From assembly GCF_900637395.1 (NCBI RefSeq), contig NZ_LR134372.1, positions 682,001 to 746,000 on the forward strand: DNA of 64,000 bases, given 5' to 3'. The notes below the pieces were generated by a model, which did no database searches, was not told the DNA's origin, and saw only the letters and a list, made by a program, of their open reading frames with translations. The DNA is from Campylobacter upsaliensis (lineage in GTDB: Bacteria; Campylobacterota; Campylobacteria; Campylobacterales; Campylobacteraceae). This document shows, piece after piece, positions 10,613 to 19,252 of the stretch; the stretch's first letter is position 1, and the number at the start of each line of letters is the position of its first letter. The position numbers and the translations under genes are program-made.

Positions 10613-10817
10613 TTTTATTAGGCTAAACCTAATAAGAAGTAATACTAAAGATAAGATTGCTAAAAGCAATCTATATAAGTTTCCTTAATATCTTTAGTGC
10701 TATGAAGTTTTAATCTAAAACTTTTAATGTTTATTTCACTTTATTTATAAAGTGTGGCTCAATCGTCACTTATTTAGATTTCAAAGATTGACTATAAGAT
10801 TTGAATAACAATATCGA

Positions 10818-10829
10818 TGTTAAAGAACA
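10818..10829 (-). promoter_or_regulatory. boxA-like rRNA antitermination site
   Basis: TGTTCTTTAACA on the minus strand, in the leader about 200 nt before the 16S gene. It matches the bacterial boxA consensus TGCTCTTTAACA at 11 of 12 positions; boxA is bound as RNA by NusB/S10. Confidence 0.75.
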
Positions 10830-10886
10830 AGACTTTTTAGGTTTTTAATGAGGCTTAAAGCTGAGTTAAAAACAAAAAGAAATGAA

Positions 10887-10892
10887 ATTATA
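10887..10892 (-). promoter_or_regulatory. -10 box of the 16S rRNA operon
   Basis: TATAAT on the minus strand with a T-rich stretch upstream (TTTTAAGCTTTCTTTAC). A transcript from here would carry boxA and then 16S, tRNA-Ala and tRNA-Ile. Confidence 0.6.
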
Positions 10893-11060
10893 GTAAAGAA
10901 AGCTTAAAATGGGATTAAATAAAGCATAAAAATAAGTTTATGGATGGATTAAGGCTTTGATCTAGGAGAGATTTTTGATGCTTGGGTTTGATCTGAAGAA
11001 GTTGAATCATTGTTCGAAGGCATTGATGATGAGTGGAGTTTGTGAGTTTATCGCTAAATT

Positions 11061-11348
11061 TTATAAAATTTTTCTCACTCCATTAGAGTCAGGTTCGCTT
11101 AAAAAGCCTATTTGACTTAATTGCTCTATGATAATTTCAGCTCTATTGAAACCGATTTTAAGTTCACTTTGTAAATATAGAGCATTAGTTTTGCCACCCT
11201 TTAAAATAGCCATTTTAGCCTCATCTAAAAGTTCATCTAAATTTCCTCTAAAACTAGTATTTTTAACGCTTGACGCATTTTTTAAAATGTCTGCTACCTC
11301 TACATCGCTTAGTTGATTTGGATCGACTACCATAATTTTTTCCTGCAT
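11061..11348 (-). CDS. stand-alone FtsK gamma (winged-helix) domain protein
   Basis: A 95-residue protein whose residues 36-95 are plainly homologous to the last 60 residues of the adjacent FtsK: both read EAK..IL..GKT....Q..LKIG.NRA..IIEQLSQ.G.LSEPDS.G.R.IL. In FtsK this winged helix (gamma) recognises KOPS sites and contacts XerD/XerH-type recombinases. Here it stands alone with a different 35-residue N-terminus (VDPNQLSDVEVADILKNAS) and no motor. It starts 2 bp after the ftsK stop behind AAAGGA, so it is co-translated with ftsK. Function is unproven; it could bind KOPS-like DNA or modulate FtsK. Confidence 0.8.
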   Translation of the reverse strand: MQEKIMVVDPNQLSDVEVADILKNASSVKNTSFRGNLDELLDEAKMAILKGGKTNALYLQSELKIGFNRAEIIIEQLSQIGFLSEPDSNGVRKIL

Positions 11349-11350
11349 TT

Positions 11351-14209
11351 TTAATCCTTTGCGTTAGAATGTAAAATTTCTCTTTGTCCTTTGGAATCAG
11401 GCTCACTTAAAATTCCCATTTGGCTCAATTGTTCTATGATATTGGCGGCTCTATTATAGCCTATTTTAAGACGGCGTTGCACATAAGAGATGCTCGTTTT
11501 GCCATCTTCTAAAATCACTCTTTTCGCCTCCTCAAAAAGCTCATCTTGTCCGCCTTCCATTTCGCCACTTATTGTTACTCCACTACTTCGCTCATCTTTT
11601 AAAAAGCTATCATCATATTCTGCAACTTGTTGTTCTTTTAGAAAATCCACAATTTTTTCAATTTCAAATTCGCTAGCAAAAGGTGCGTGCAAACGCACGA
11701 TATTACTCGTTCCAGGAGGAGTAAAAAGGCAGTCTCCACGCCCTAATAAACTTTCAGCACCCATAGCATCAAGTATGACTTTTGAATCGATTTTTTGCCC
11801 TACCTTGTAAGAAATTCGGCTTGGTAAATTTGCTTTGATGAGTCCTGTAACTACATCAACGGAAGGGCGTTGAGTCGCCACGATGAGATGGATCCCACTT
11901 GCTCTTGCCATTTGTGCTAAACGCCCGATGTAAAATTCCACATCTTTACCTGCCGTCATCATCAAATCAGCCAATTCATCAATAATCACAACGATAAAAG
12001 GCAGTTCCTCCGCTTCACCGCTTAGTCTTACTTTTTCATTGTAATTTTCTATATTTTTGGTTTTTGCTTCAGCCATTAGGCGGTATCTACGCTCCATCTC
12101 TGCGACCATATTAGAAAGGGCATTGACAGCTTTTTTTGGGTCGGTAATAACAGGCGTTAAAAGATGAGGGATATCATTATAAATGCTAAATTCAAGCATT
12201 TTTGGGTCTATCATCATCAAACGCAAAGTTTTAGGACTATTTCGGTATAACAAGCTTAAAAGCATAGCATTTATCCCCACGCTTTTTCCACTTCCTGTTG
12301 TCCCTGCAATGAGAAGGTGGGGAAGTTTTTTAAGGTCGGTTACAAAGGCATTTCCCACTATATCCTTGCCGAGTGCTATGGTAAGTGGGCTTTTTGAGTT
12401 ACGAAAAACTTCACTTTCTAAAATTTCTCTTAAATAAATGGTCTGCGTTTCTTCATTTGGCACTTCAATGCCGACTACATCTTTACCAGGAATAGGTGCT
12501 TGGATACGGATAGAGCGTGCCCTCAAAGCCATTGCTAAATCATCTTGTAAATTTAAAATTCGGCTTACTTTTACATCAGCACTAGGGCGAAATTCAAAGG
12601 TCGTTACCACAGGTCCTGTATAGGTGCTAATCACATCGCCTCCTATTTTAAAGCGGCGTAATTTCTCAAGCAGATCATAAATTTTTTTATCAATCTCGCT
12701 TTCGTCAATTTCTCGCTTTTTTTCATCAGGATTTGCAAGAAAATCAAGAGGAGGTAAAATGAAATCCTTTGGATTTTCAAAATTCCCCTGTTCTATCTCG
12801 GCTAAAAGAGCTTGATTTATAGCTATTTCTTTAGCTAAAACGCTTCTTTTTTGTGGCAAATTCTCTTCTGATACGATTTTAAAATCTTCTTTTAAAGGTT
12901 TTTTTGCCTCATCGTTAAGATAAAGTTTTTCATTTTTTTCCTCAACATCTTCAAGTTTAATGACGGAAGGCTTTGGTGGCATTATCGGGCTTTCAAGCTC
13001 TTCGACGACAAATTCTACATCTTGCCCTAAATTTTCTTTTAATTCTATGATTTCAAAATCGTCATTGCTTATTTGCGGTTGTGAATTTGCTAGAGGAGTG
13101 CTTTGAATTTCTGGCGTTTTTCTTAAAGAAGTTGTTTCTTCATTGAAGCTATATTTGCTATTTGTAGGAAGTGGGCTAAGATTTTTCAATTCTTCGTTTT
13201 CAAGTCTTTGAATTTGCTCTTGCACTTTTTTTTCTAAAATTTCATTTTGATTTTCTTTATATTCTTTTTCAAGTCTTGCTTTTTGCATTAAATTTTCTCT
13301 AGTTTCTAGCTCTTTAGTGAAAATTTTAGGCTTGGTTTCATTTTTTGGAGAAGTAATTGCTATATTTTTTCTTTTGTAGCTTGGCTCGTCTAAATTGTCC
13401 TTAATGTCAATTTGTTGAATATCCTCTGGCTTCTTAGGCTTTAAAAAACGCTCTGGTATCACTTCCATCTCCTCTTGTGGTATAAAGTTAAATTCCTCAT
13501 CTAGCCCCATTACACTTTTGCTTGCTTTTTGTGCGAAAGAGCGTAATTCCTTAGAATTTTCATAAAGAAAACTTTGGGGATTGAGATTTTCAATTTCTAT
13601 TTTTTCGTCTAAAATTTGCGTTTTAAGCTTGGCAAAATCGGCTTTTGCATTACTACTTGCTTTAAGATTATTTGTTTTTATCTCTTCTTCTATTGCAGGT
13701 TTTAAATTTTGCATTTTTGATGACGGGGTGTTTTCTTCTTTACTCTTTGTTTTTCTTTCTGCAAGCTCTTCTTTTTCGCTTTCCCCGCCAAAAATTTTCA
13801 TTAAGATATTTTTGAAACTGCTTTCAAATTTAGCTAAACGCTCCCATTTAATTTCTATTTTAAACACTTCTTTGATGAAATTTGGAAAAAGTAGGCAAAT
13901 AGAAAGAAGTAAAAATAAAAGTGCCACTATCCCACTTCCTATATGCCCAAAAAGCGTAGAAAATAAAGCATATAAAAGCTCTAAAATATAGCCATTATGC
14001 TTATCAAACACAGCAAATAAAAGCAAAGTGGCAAAAAAGGCAAAGCTTATGCCAAAAAGCTCCGTGCGTTTAAAAAGCTCTATTTTGTAAGATTTTTTAA
14101 AATATAAATAATTTAAAACAAAAAGGGCAAAAGGATAATAAATTCCAAATTCCCCAAATAAAAAGAAATTGAACTCATAAAGCCATACACCCATTTGAGG
14201 TGCTAACAT
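11351..14209 (-). CDS. ftsK: DNA translocase FtsK
   Basis: FtsK/SpoIIIE hexameric DNA pump that clears chromosome ends from the septum. In order: N-terminal membrane segments (about residues 1-110), a long acidic/coiled linker, then the motor with Walker A GTTGSGKSVGINAM, Walker B FIVVIIDELADLMM and ATQRPSVDVVTG, and a C-terminal gamma winged helix. Length (952) is normal. The ATG at 14209 has no ribosome binding site and lies inside a hydrophobic segment that continues upstream in frame. The only well-placed Shine-Dalgarno (AAGGA, 14276-14280) precedes an ATC codon at 14269, so the true start may be ATC, adding 20 residues and completing the first membrane helix. Confidence 0.93.
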   Translation of the reverse strand: MLAPQMGVWLYEFNFFLFGEFGIYYPFALFVLNYLYFKKSYKIELFKRTELFGISFAFFATLLLFAVFDKHNGYILELLYALFSTLFGHIGSGIVALLFLLLSICLLFPNFIKEVFKIEIKWERLAKFESSFKNILMKIFGGESEKEELAERKTKSKEENTPSSKMQNLKPAIEEEIKTNNLKASSNAKADFAKLKTQILDEKIEIENLNPQSFLYENSKELRSFAQKASKSVMGLDEEFNFIPQEEMEVIPERFLKPKKPEDIQQIDIKDNLDEPSYKRKNIAITSPKNETKPKIFTKELETRENLMQKARLEKEYKENQNEILEKKVQEQIQRLENEELKNLSPLPTNSKYSFNEETTSLRKTPEIQSTPLANSQPQISNDDFEIIELKENLGQDVEFVVEELESPIMPPKPSVIKLEDVEEKNEKLYLNDEAKKPLKEDFKIVSEENLPQKRSVLAKEIAINQALLAEIEQGNFENPKDFILPPLDFLANPDEKKREIDESEIDKKIYDLLEKLRRFKIGGDVISTYTGPVVTTFEFRPSADVKVSRILNLQDDLAMALRARSIRIQAPIPGKDVVGIEVPNEETQTIYLREILESEVFRNSKSPLTIALGKDIVGNAFVTDLKKLPHLLIAGTTGSGKSVGINAMLLSLLYRNSPKTLRLMMIDPKMLEFSIYNDIPHLLTPVITDPKKAVNALSNMVAEMERRYRLMAEAKTKNIENYNEKVRLSGEAEELPFIVVIIDELADLMMTAGKDVEFYIGRLAQMARASGIHLIVATQRPSVDVVTGLIKANLPSRISYKVGQKIDSKVILDAMGAESLLGRGDCLFTPPGTSNIVRLHAPFASEFEIEKIVDFLKEQQVAEYDDSFLKDERSSGVTISGEMEGGQDELFEEAKRVILEDGKTSISYVQRRLKIGYNRAANIIEQLSQMGILSEPDSKGQREILHSNAKD

Positions 14210-14317
14210 ACAAAGACAAAGATAAAAAATAATTAAAGATGAAAGGATAAAAATAGCTTCTTTTTTGATGTTAAATCCTTAAAATTTTATAAAAGAAGCT
14301 ATTATAGCATTAAAGCT

Positions 14318-16582
14318 TTACATATAGTTTAACAAGCTTAGTTGTGATATGGTCGTGGTCGCTTTCATCGAGGCTTGATAGGCAAGTTGGGTTTGCATTA
14401 AATTCATTAAAGTTTCAGCATAATCTGCGTCATTAACTTTTGTTTTAAGTGTTTGCACATTCACTCCTAAAAATGTTACGCGTGTATTAACATTATCTAT
14501 ATTATTATGATACGCACCCATAGTGGTGTTAAGTTTATTGATGTGATCGCTTAAATGATCAAGCCTCTCAAGCGCACCTTGCATTCCTGTATTTCTAGGA
14601 TTATCTCCGTCTGCATTAGCTCTCATATTTCCACTTAAAACCGCCTCTATCATCAAATCTAAATCCTTAATCACATCAACATTTGGCTCATCAATCACTA
14701 AAGAATTGTTCGCATTAAAGGAAAAATCCGGTCCCGGTTGAGAATTTGCCGTATGATTGTAAGGAGGCGGTGGAAATTGTCCGCTTTGTGAGTCGCTTAG
14801 AGAAACTCCTATATTCGTGCCTGTTGAAAGCTTATCTGTAACGCTAATACGCCCACGATAATCCATCGTAACATTTACGGTCGATTTTGAATCGCTCATA
14901 AGTTTTTGTAGGGTGTCGTATTGATTTGCATTAATTTGCCCATTATTTGGTGTGATGGTTTGCGTTGGCACTTGATCACTTGCAAACATTCCTATGATGT
15001 CGTTAAGCTGTCTATAAGTTATCTCATTTGGCGGAGTTACGACACCATTATTTCCTGTGGTAGGATTTGTATGCGTGATAGGAAAGGTGATAGTTTGACC
15101 CGGATTGGCAGGATCTGGAAAACTCACGGTTGAGTTTTGCAAATCAACCGTTACATTATAGGTATTTCCACCCTTTGAATTGACGGTTAAATTTAAAGTG
15201 GAGTCCATAGCATTACCCGACATTACCTCACTTAGCTTTGTATCATCGGTGGCGTAGGCATTTGTGCCTTGTATGACTTGAGAAACATTACCTATAACAG
15301 AATTTCCGTGCTTTTCAAAAAAGGTATTATCATAGTCCGCTCCATTTGTCGCATTTCCTTGTGTGTCCGTTAGTTTGGAATTAATAAAATTTGTTTGGTG
15401 TAGGTCTATGGTAAATTGCTTATTGTTAATCGTTACGGTTACAGGCGAATTTAAATCCGTGATAGGATTATTTCCTGGAGGTGGATTACGCTTTAGGGCT
15501 TCTTCCATTACTAAATTTGTTAAGGCATCTTTATCTAAAGGAGGTTGAGCCGCCGCCATTTCCGTTTCTATATCTTTCATTTGCGTCTTATCACTAAACT
15601 GCGGAGTGTAAGCCACTGCGTGAAAATCAAGCTTATTATTGCCCTCTTTTAAATCTCTTATTTGAATTTGACCGCTATCGTTAATCGTTACATCGACTAC
15701 TTTTTCGGTAGAGGTGTTACCATATAAATTGCCTATTTTTTCAAGCACATCTTCCATTTTATCCGTAGGATTAACCAAAACAGCAGATTTAAAGCTCTGT
15801 CCATCAGGCTTTACTCCTTGCACATAAAGCGTAGTTGGTGGAAATTTAAGCCTAGTGTCATCTTGCTCGAAATCTTTATCAATTTCTAACTTTTTATCTT
15901 TCACATAGCCAAGCCCGATTAAATCCTGCCATAAATTATCTCCCTTTAAATACTGCTTTTTGCTAGGATCTTTAATCAAATCGTGTCTATTATCCGTAAA
16001 GCTCTCATTGGTCGTAATTTGCTTTTGATAATCTCCATCGGCTTTGAAAAATAAATCAAAGCCCGGGATATTATAAGGACTTTCCGTCCCCGCACCCGTT
16101 ACGACATTGACATTATTTTTATCGCCAAAATAATTGCCCTTAGAGTCAAAAGGCTTGTGATTGAGTTGGGCTCCTGCGAAAAGGTATTGCCCATTAATGC
16201 TCGTATTTGCAAGCTGGACGATTTGCTCTTTTATCTTTTCTAGCTCTTTAGCTATGGCTTCACGAGAGGTTTGAGAATTACTATCACTTGCAGCTTGAGT
16301 TACTTTAACCTTGAAATTTTCTAGCAATTTCACCATATCCTGCAAGGCTTTCATACTATTTGAGGTCATTTCTTTAGCTGAACTTGTCGCCTCTTTAATC
16401 TGCTCCAAAGTTTTTAGCTCATACTCAAGGCGCGTATTATCGATGTAAATGCTAGCATCTTCGTAAGAATCTTGTATTTTCATACCTGAGCTAAGTTGCA
16501 TACTAAGCTTATTTAAAGCAGAAGCACCGCTCATCGTATTTTGAATGGAGTTTGTAAAATTAAGTTTATTTGTAACTCTCAT
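14318..16582 (-). CDS. flgL: flagellar hook-filament junction protein FlgL
   Basis: A 754-residue flagellin-fold protein. The conserved N-terminus MRVTNKLNFTNSIQN and C-terminal coil (ADYAETLMNLMQTQLAYQAS ... LSLLNYM) frame a large variable middle domain rich in T, N and G. It corresponds to C. jejuni Cj0887 (flgL/flaD), the junction protein between hook and filament, exported by the flagellar type III system. A clear sigma-54 promoter lies 53-72 bp upstream of the start. Its position directly upstream of ftsK is the C. jejuni order. Confidence 0.92.
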   Translation of the reverse strand: MRVTNKLNFTNSIQNTMSGASALNKLSMQLSSGMKIQDSYEDASIYIDNTRLEYELKTLEQIKEATSSAKEMTSNSMKALQDMVKLLENFKVKVTQAASDSNSQTSREAIAKELEKIKEQIVQLANTSINGQYLFAGAQLNHKPFDSKGNYFGDKNNVNVVTGAGTESPYNIPGFDLFFKADGDYQKQITTNESFTDNRHDLIKDPSKKQYLKGDNLWQDLIGLGYVKDKKLEIDKDFEQDDTRLKFPPTTLYVQGVKPDGQSFKSAVLVNPTDKMEDVLEKIGNLYGNTSTEKVVDVTINDSGQIQIRDLKEGNNKLDFHAVAYTPQFSDKTQMKDIETEMAAAQPPLDKDALTNLVMEEALKRNPPPGNNPITDLNSPVTVTINNKQFTIDLHQTNFINSKLTDTQGNATNGADYDNTFFEKHGNSVIGNVSQVIQGTNAYATDDTKLSEVMSGNAMDSTLNLTVNSKGGNTYNVTVDLQNSTVSFPDPANPGQTITFPITHTNPTTGNNGVVTPPNEITYRQLNDIIGMFASDQVPTQTITPNNGQINANQYDTLQKLMSDSKSTVNVTMDYRGRISVTDKLSTGTNIGVSLSDSQSGQFPPPPYNHTANSQPGPDFSFNANNSLVIDEPNVDVIKDLDLMIEAVLSGNMRANADGDNPRNTGMQGALERLDHLSDHINKLNTTMGAYHNNIDNVNTRVTFLGVNVQTLKTKVNDADYAETLMNLMQTQLAYQASMKATTTISQLSLLNYM

Positions 16583-16634
16583 TGTCTTTCCTTAATGATG
16601 AATTTAATCTTTTCAAATACTGCTACGACATTAC

Positions 16635-16654
16635 AAGCAAAAAGCGTTCCTAAA
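16635..16654 (-). promoter_or_regulatory. sigma-54 promoter of flgL
   Basis: On the minus strand the sequence reads TTTAGGAACGCTTTTTGCTT, with GG and GC exactly 12 bp apart. This fits the Campylobacter RpoN consensus (TTTGGAAC-N4-TTGCTT), so flgL should be switched on with the hook genes through FlgSR. Confidence 0.9.
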
Positions 16655-16713
16655 TTTAAAATTCCTTTTAAAGAATTTATAAACTTAAAAAAGTATAATT
16701 ACGCTCTTAATAT

Positions 16714-16800
16714 GCCCAAGTGGTGAAATTGGTAGACGCGCTAGACTCAAAATCTAGTAAGGGCAACCTTGTGTCGGTTCGAGTCCGACCTTGGGCACCA
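16714..16800 (+). tRNA. tRNA-Leu (CAA)
   Basis: An 87-nt class II tRNA with acceptor GCCCAAG/CTTGGGC, anticodon loop CTCAAAA (anticodon CAA), a variable arm and encoded CCA. Its 3' half is overlapped on the opposite strand by the 3' end of hypA. Confidence 0.97.
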
Positions 16801-17137
16801 TCACAAGTCGCATTAAAACCATCTCATCGCCGTCTAAAACCTTTAAATCCACGCTTTGACACTTAGGACATTTAAAAACATTTTCTTCTAAGATACTTTT
16901 TTCCCCACAAGAAAGACATAAAATTTCAAGCTCCGCCACCTCTACAAAAAGCCTAGCTTTTTGACAGAGTATAGAATTTTCTTTAAAAGTTTCAAAGCAA
17001 CGCTTAAAAAGCGAGATTTCCACCCCGCTTAAACGACCGATTTTAACATAAATTTCGTTAATTTCTTTGGCGTTTTGAGTGATGGCATTTTCCTCGCAAA
17101 GTGTGATTAGGGATTCTACTATACTTAATTCGTGCAT
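16754..17137 (-). CDS. hypA: hydrogenase/urease nickel incorporation protein HypA, C-terminus extended into tRNA antisense
   Basis: HypA delivers Ni to the [NiFe]-hydrogenase large subunit with HypB. The Ni-binding MHELSIVESL start (His2) and the zinc site CLSC ... CPKC are present. ATG 17137 is chosen over the upstream ATG because MHE is the invariant N-terminus, and it overlaps the hypE stop as TAATG. The family usually ends soon after LMRL, at about 113 residues; here no stop follows MRLVM, and 15 extra codons run antisense through the 3' part of tRNA-Leu, giving 127 residues. The tail VPKVGLEPTQGCPY is simply translated tRNA complement. Confidence 0.9.
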   Translation of the reverse strand: MHELSIVESLITLCEENAITQNAKEINEIYVKIGRLSGVEISLFKRCFETFKENSILCQKARLFVEVAELEILCLSCGEKSILEENVFKCPKCQSVDLKVLDGDEMVLMRLVMVPKVGLEPTQGCPY

Positions 17138-18111
17138 TAGCATATCCTAGGTAAAAGCTCGCCCTTAGGGCTTTCTAAAAAGCGTTTGGCGCCATAGCTA
17201 TTTTGTAAAATCACCCTTGCTTTTTCGCTTGATAAAATTTCTCCTATAATGTTCGCATTTTTGTTATATTTTTGCAAGATTTCTAAGGCTTTTTGCGCGT
17301 CTTTTTGCTCTATGCAAAGCACAAAAGTGCCTTCATTGGCAAGTTCATAAGGCTCATAGCCAAATAGCTCGCAAAGTCCTAAAACTTCATTTTTAACGGC
17401 TATTTTTTCTTCATAAATTAAAATATCTTTTTTGCAAAAACTCGCCCACTCATTTAAAACAGCCGATAAGCCCCCACGCGTAGCATCACGCATTGCCACT
17501 ATACTTAAATTTGCCTCCAAAAGCTCTAAAACTTCATCTTTTACGCACTTACAATCGCTTTTAATGTCCGCTTCAAGCGCATTTCTTTTTATAAGCACAC
17601 TAGCGCCGTGTCTGCCTATATCTCCACTTATTAACACGCTTAAACCTGCTTTTAAATTCCTTGTTTGGCAGGGTTTTATGATTTGCCCTAGGGCTGTTGT
17701 ATTGATATAAATTTCATCGCCTTTTCCCTTAGGCACGACCTTAGTATCCCCACAAACAAGCTTAACGCCTATATTATCGCACTCACTTTTAATACTTTTT
17801 AAAATTTTTTCTAATTTTTCAAAAGCAAATCCTTCTTCTAAAATCAAAGCAAGACTTAAAAATAAGGGTTTCGCACCCACCATCAAAATGTCATTGATTG
17901 AGCCACACACGCAAAGTTTGCCTATATTAACTTCCTCATCTAAAAAAATAGGACTTAGCACAAAAGAATCCGTGCTTAAAGCCATATCATCTAAAATGGC
18001 GGCGTCATTTGCCTCATTTAAAATATCGTTGTCAAAAAGCTTAAAAATGCCTTTCAAAAATTCGTTCATTTCTTCGCCACCGCCTCCGTGTGCTAGTGTG
18101 ATTTGTTTCAT
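17137..18111 (-). CDS. hypE: hydrogenase maturation protein HypE
   Basis: HypE dehydrates the HypF-supplied carbamoyl group on its C-terminal cysteine to a thiocyanate, the source of the CN ligands of the [NiFe] centre. The protein (324 residues) has the N-terminal glycine-rich LAHGGGGEEM, the PurM-like ATP domain (TDSFVLSPIFL, GDTKVVPKG, GDIGRHGASV, MRDATRGG), and ends in PRIC, with the acceptor cysteine as last residue. It starts 113 bp from hypB in divergent orientation, whereas C. jejuni has hypB-C-D-E-A in one direction. Confidence 0.93.
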   Translation of the reverse strand: MKQITLAHGGGGEEMNEFLKGIFKLFDNDILNEANDAAILDDMALSTDSFVLSPIFLDEEVNIGKLCVCGSINDILMVGAKPLFLSLALILEEGFAFEKLEKILKSIKSECDNIGVKLVCGDTKVVPKGKGDEIYINTTALGQIIKPCQTRNLKAGLSVLISGDIGRHGASVLIKRNALEADIKSDCKCVKDEVLELLEANLSIVAMRDATRGGLSAVLNEWASFCKKDILIYEEKIAVKNEVLGLCELFGYEPYELANEGTFVLCIEQKDAQKALEILQKYNKNANIIGEILSSEKARVILQNSYGAKRFLESPKGELLPRIC

Positions 18112-18224
18112 TTTTAACCCTTTTAAATTTTTATGCTATTTTAACATTAAATATAAAATATTGGTTGGCGATTAATTAAAATCGTTTAGAATTTTAAGAA
18201 AATACAAGAGGCTAAGGAGAAAAT

Positions 18225-18971
18225 ATGTGTAAAGACTGCGGCTGTTCTGTAGCTCCACCCACTCACACCCACTCACATCATCATTATCAAAATTATGAAA
18301 ATCCCGAGCTCAAAGAGGAAAAAACCCTAGAAGTTTTAAGCAAAATTCTAAGCAAAAACGACCACGAAGCAGAGCATAATAGGGAACATTTTAATGAGGC
18401 TGGAGTGCTTTGTATTAATTTAATGAGTTCTCCAGGAAGTGGGAAAACTACGCTTTTAGAAAATACTTTAAAAGCTTTAAAAAATGAAATGAAAATAAGC
18501 GTTATTGAGGGCGATTTAGAAAGTGAAAATGACGCTAAACGCGTAAGAGAAGCGGGGGCTGAAGCATTTCAAATCACCACAGGGCAAAGTTGCCATTTAG
18601 ATGCTTTTATGGTGCATGAAGCCTTACATCATTTAAGCTTAAGGGAATGCGATTTACTTTTTATAGAAAATGTAGGAAATTTGGTTTGTCCTGCGAGTTA
18701 TGACTTAGGACAGCATTTAAATGTCGTGCTTTTGAGCGTTACAGAAGGGAGTGATAAGCCGCAAAAATATCCCGTGATGTTTAAAAAAGCGGATTTAGTC
18801 ATCATTTCAAAAGCAGATTTGGCACATCATTTTGATTTTAACATCGAAGAAGCAAGTAAAGAGTGCAAAAAGCTTAATCCCAAAGTCGATATTTTAGTCC
18901 TTGATTCTAAAACGGGGACAAATTTAGAGCTTTGGTATCGTTATTTAAGACTTAAAAAGGAGCTTTTTTAA
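18225..18971 (+). CDS. hypB: hydrogenase nickel incorporation GTPase HypB
   Basis: A SIMIBI GTPase that loads Ni with HypA. The N-terminus has the high-affinity metal motif MCKDCGC followed by a histidine-rich stretch (THTHSHHHY), then the P-loop SSPGSGKTTLLE (from about residue 67), EGDLESENDA, and the metal-site motif near TTGQSCHLDA. The start ATG 18225 follows AAGGAG. The stop overlaps hypC as TAATG. It opens the rightward hypB-hypC-hypD-ctb set. HypF, expected upstream in C. jejuni (Cj0622), is absent from the window. Confidence 0.95.
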   Translation: MCKDCGCSVAPPTHTHSHHHYQNYENPELKEEKTLEVLSKILSKNDHEAEHNREHFNEAGVLCINLMSSPGSGKTTLLENTLKALKNEMKISVIEGDLESENDAKRVREAGAEAFQITTGQSCHLDAFMVHEALHHLSLRECDLLFIENVGNLVCPASYDLGQHLNVVLLSVTEGSDKPQKYPVMFKKADLVIISKADLAHHFDFNIEEASKECKKLNPKVDILVLDSKTGTNLELWYRYLRLKKELF

Positions 18972-19252
18972 TGTGCCTTTCTATCCCTTCCAAAATTTTA
19001 GAAATCGATGAATTAAACAATGCCTTAGTCGATACTTTAGGCGTCAAAAGAAAAGTGAATTTAGATTTGATTAGCGAGCCTTTGAAAGAGGGTGATTTTG
19101 TCTTAATCCATGTGGGAGTAGCTATGGAGAAAATCGACCAAGAAGCCGCACTTTTAAGCATTAAAACCTACCAAGAAATAGTAGATAAAATGCAAAGCGG
19201 AGAGATAAAAACGGACGAAGGGGATATGGGGCTTAATGAATTTCATCGATGA
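18971..19252 (+). CDS. hypC: hydrogenase maturation chaperone HypC
   Basis: A 93-residue OB-fold chaperone beginning MCLSIPSKIL; Cys2 is the residue that shuttles the Fe(CN)2CO unit from HypD to the large-subunit precursor. The motif LIHVGVAMEKID is typical. It is translationally coupled at both ends, by TAATG with hypB and a 17-bp overlap with hypD. Confidence 0.95.
   Translation: MCLSIPSKILEIDELNNALVDTLGVKRKVNLDLISEPLKEGDFVLIHVGVAMEKIDQEAALLSIKTYQEIVDKMQSGEIKTDEGDMGLNEFHR

Larger units (their letters stand above)
10613..11060 (-). other. rRNA leader and upstream region
   Basis: The 450 bp between the 16S 5' end and the FtsK gamma-domain gene hold the rRNA promoter, a leader of roughly 270 nt and a boxA-like antitermination sequence (listed separately). 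The 140 bp from about 10920 to 11060 are less AT-rich, but I see no gene there beyond short chance frames. Confidence 0.7.

Noticed and set aside
13581-13991. 136-codon frame opposite ftsK
   Set aside because: Shadow of the ftsK linker; low-complexity mirror of the real coding strand.
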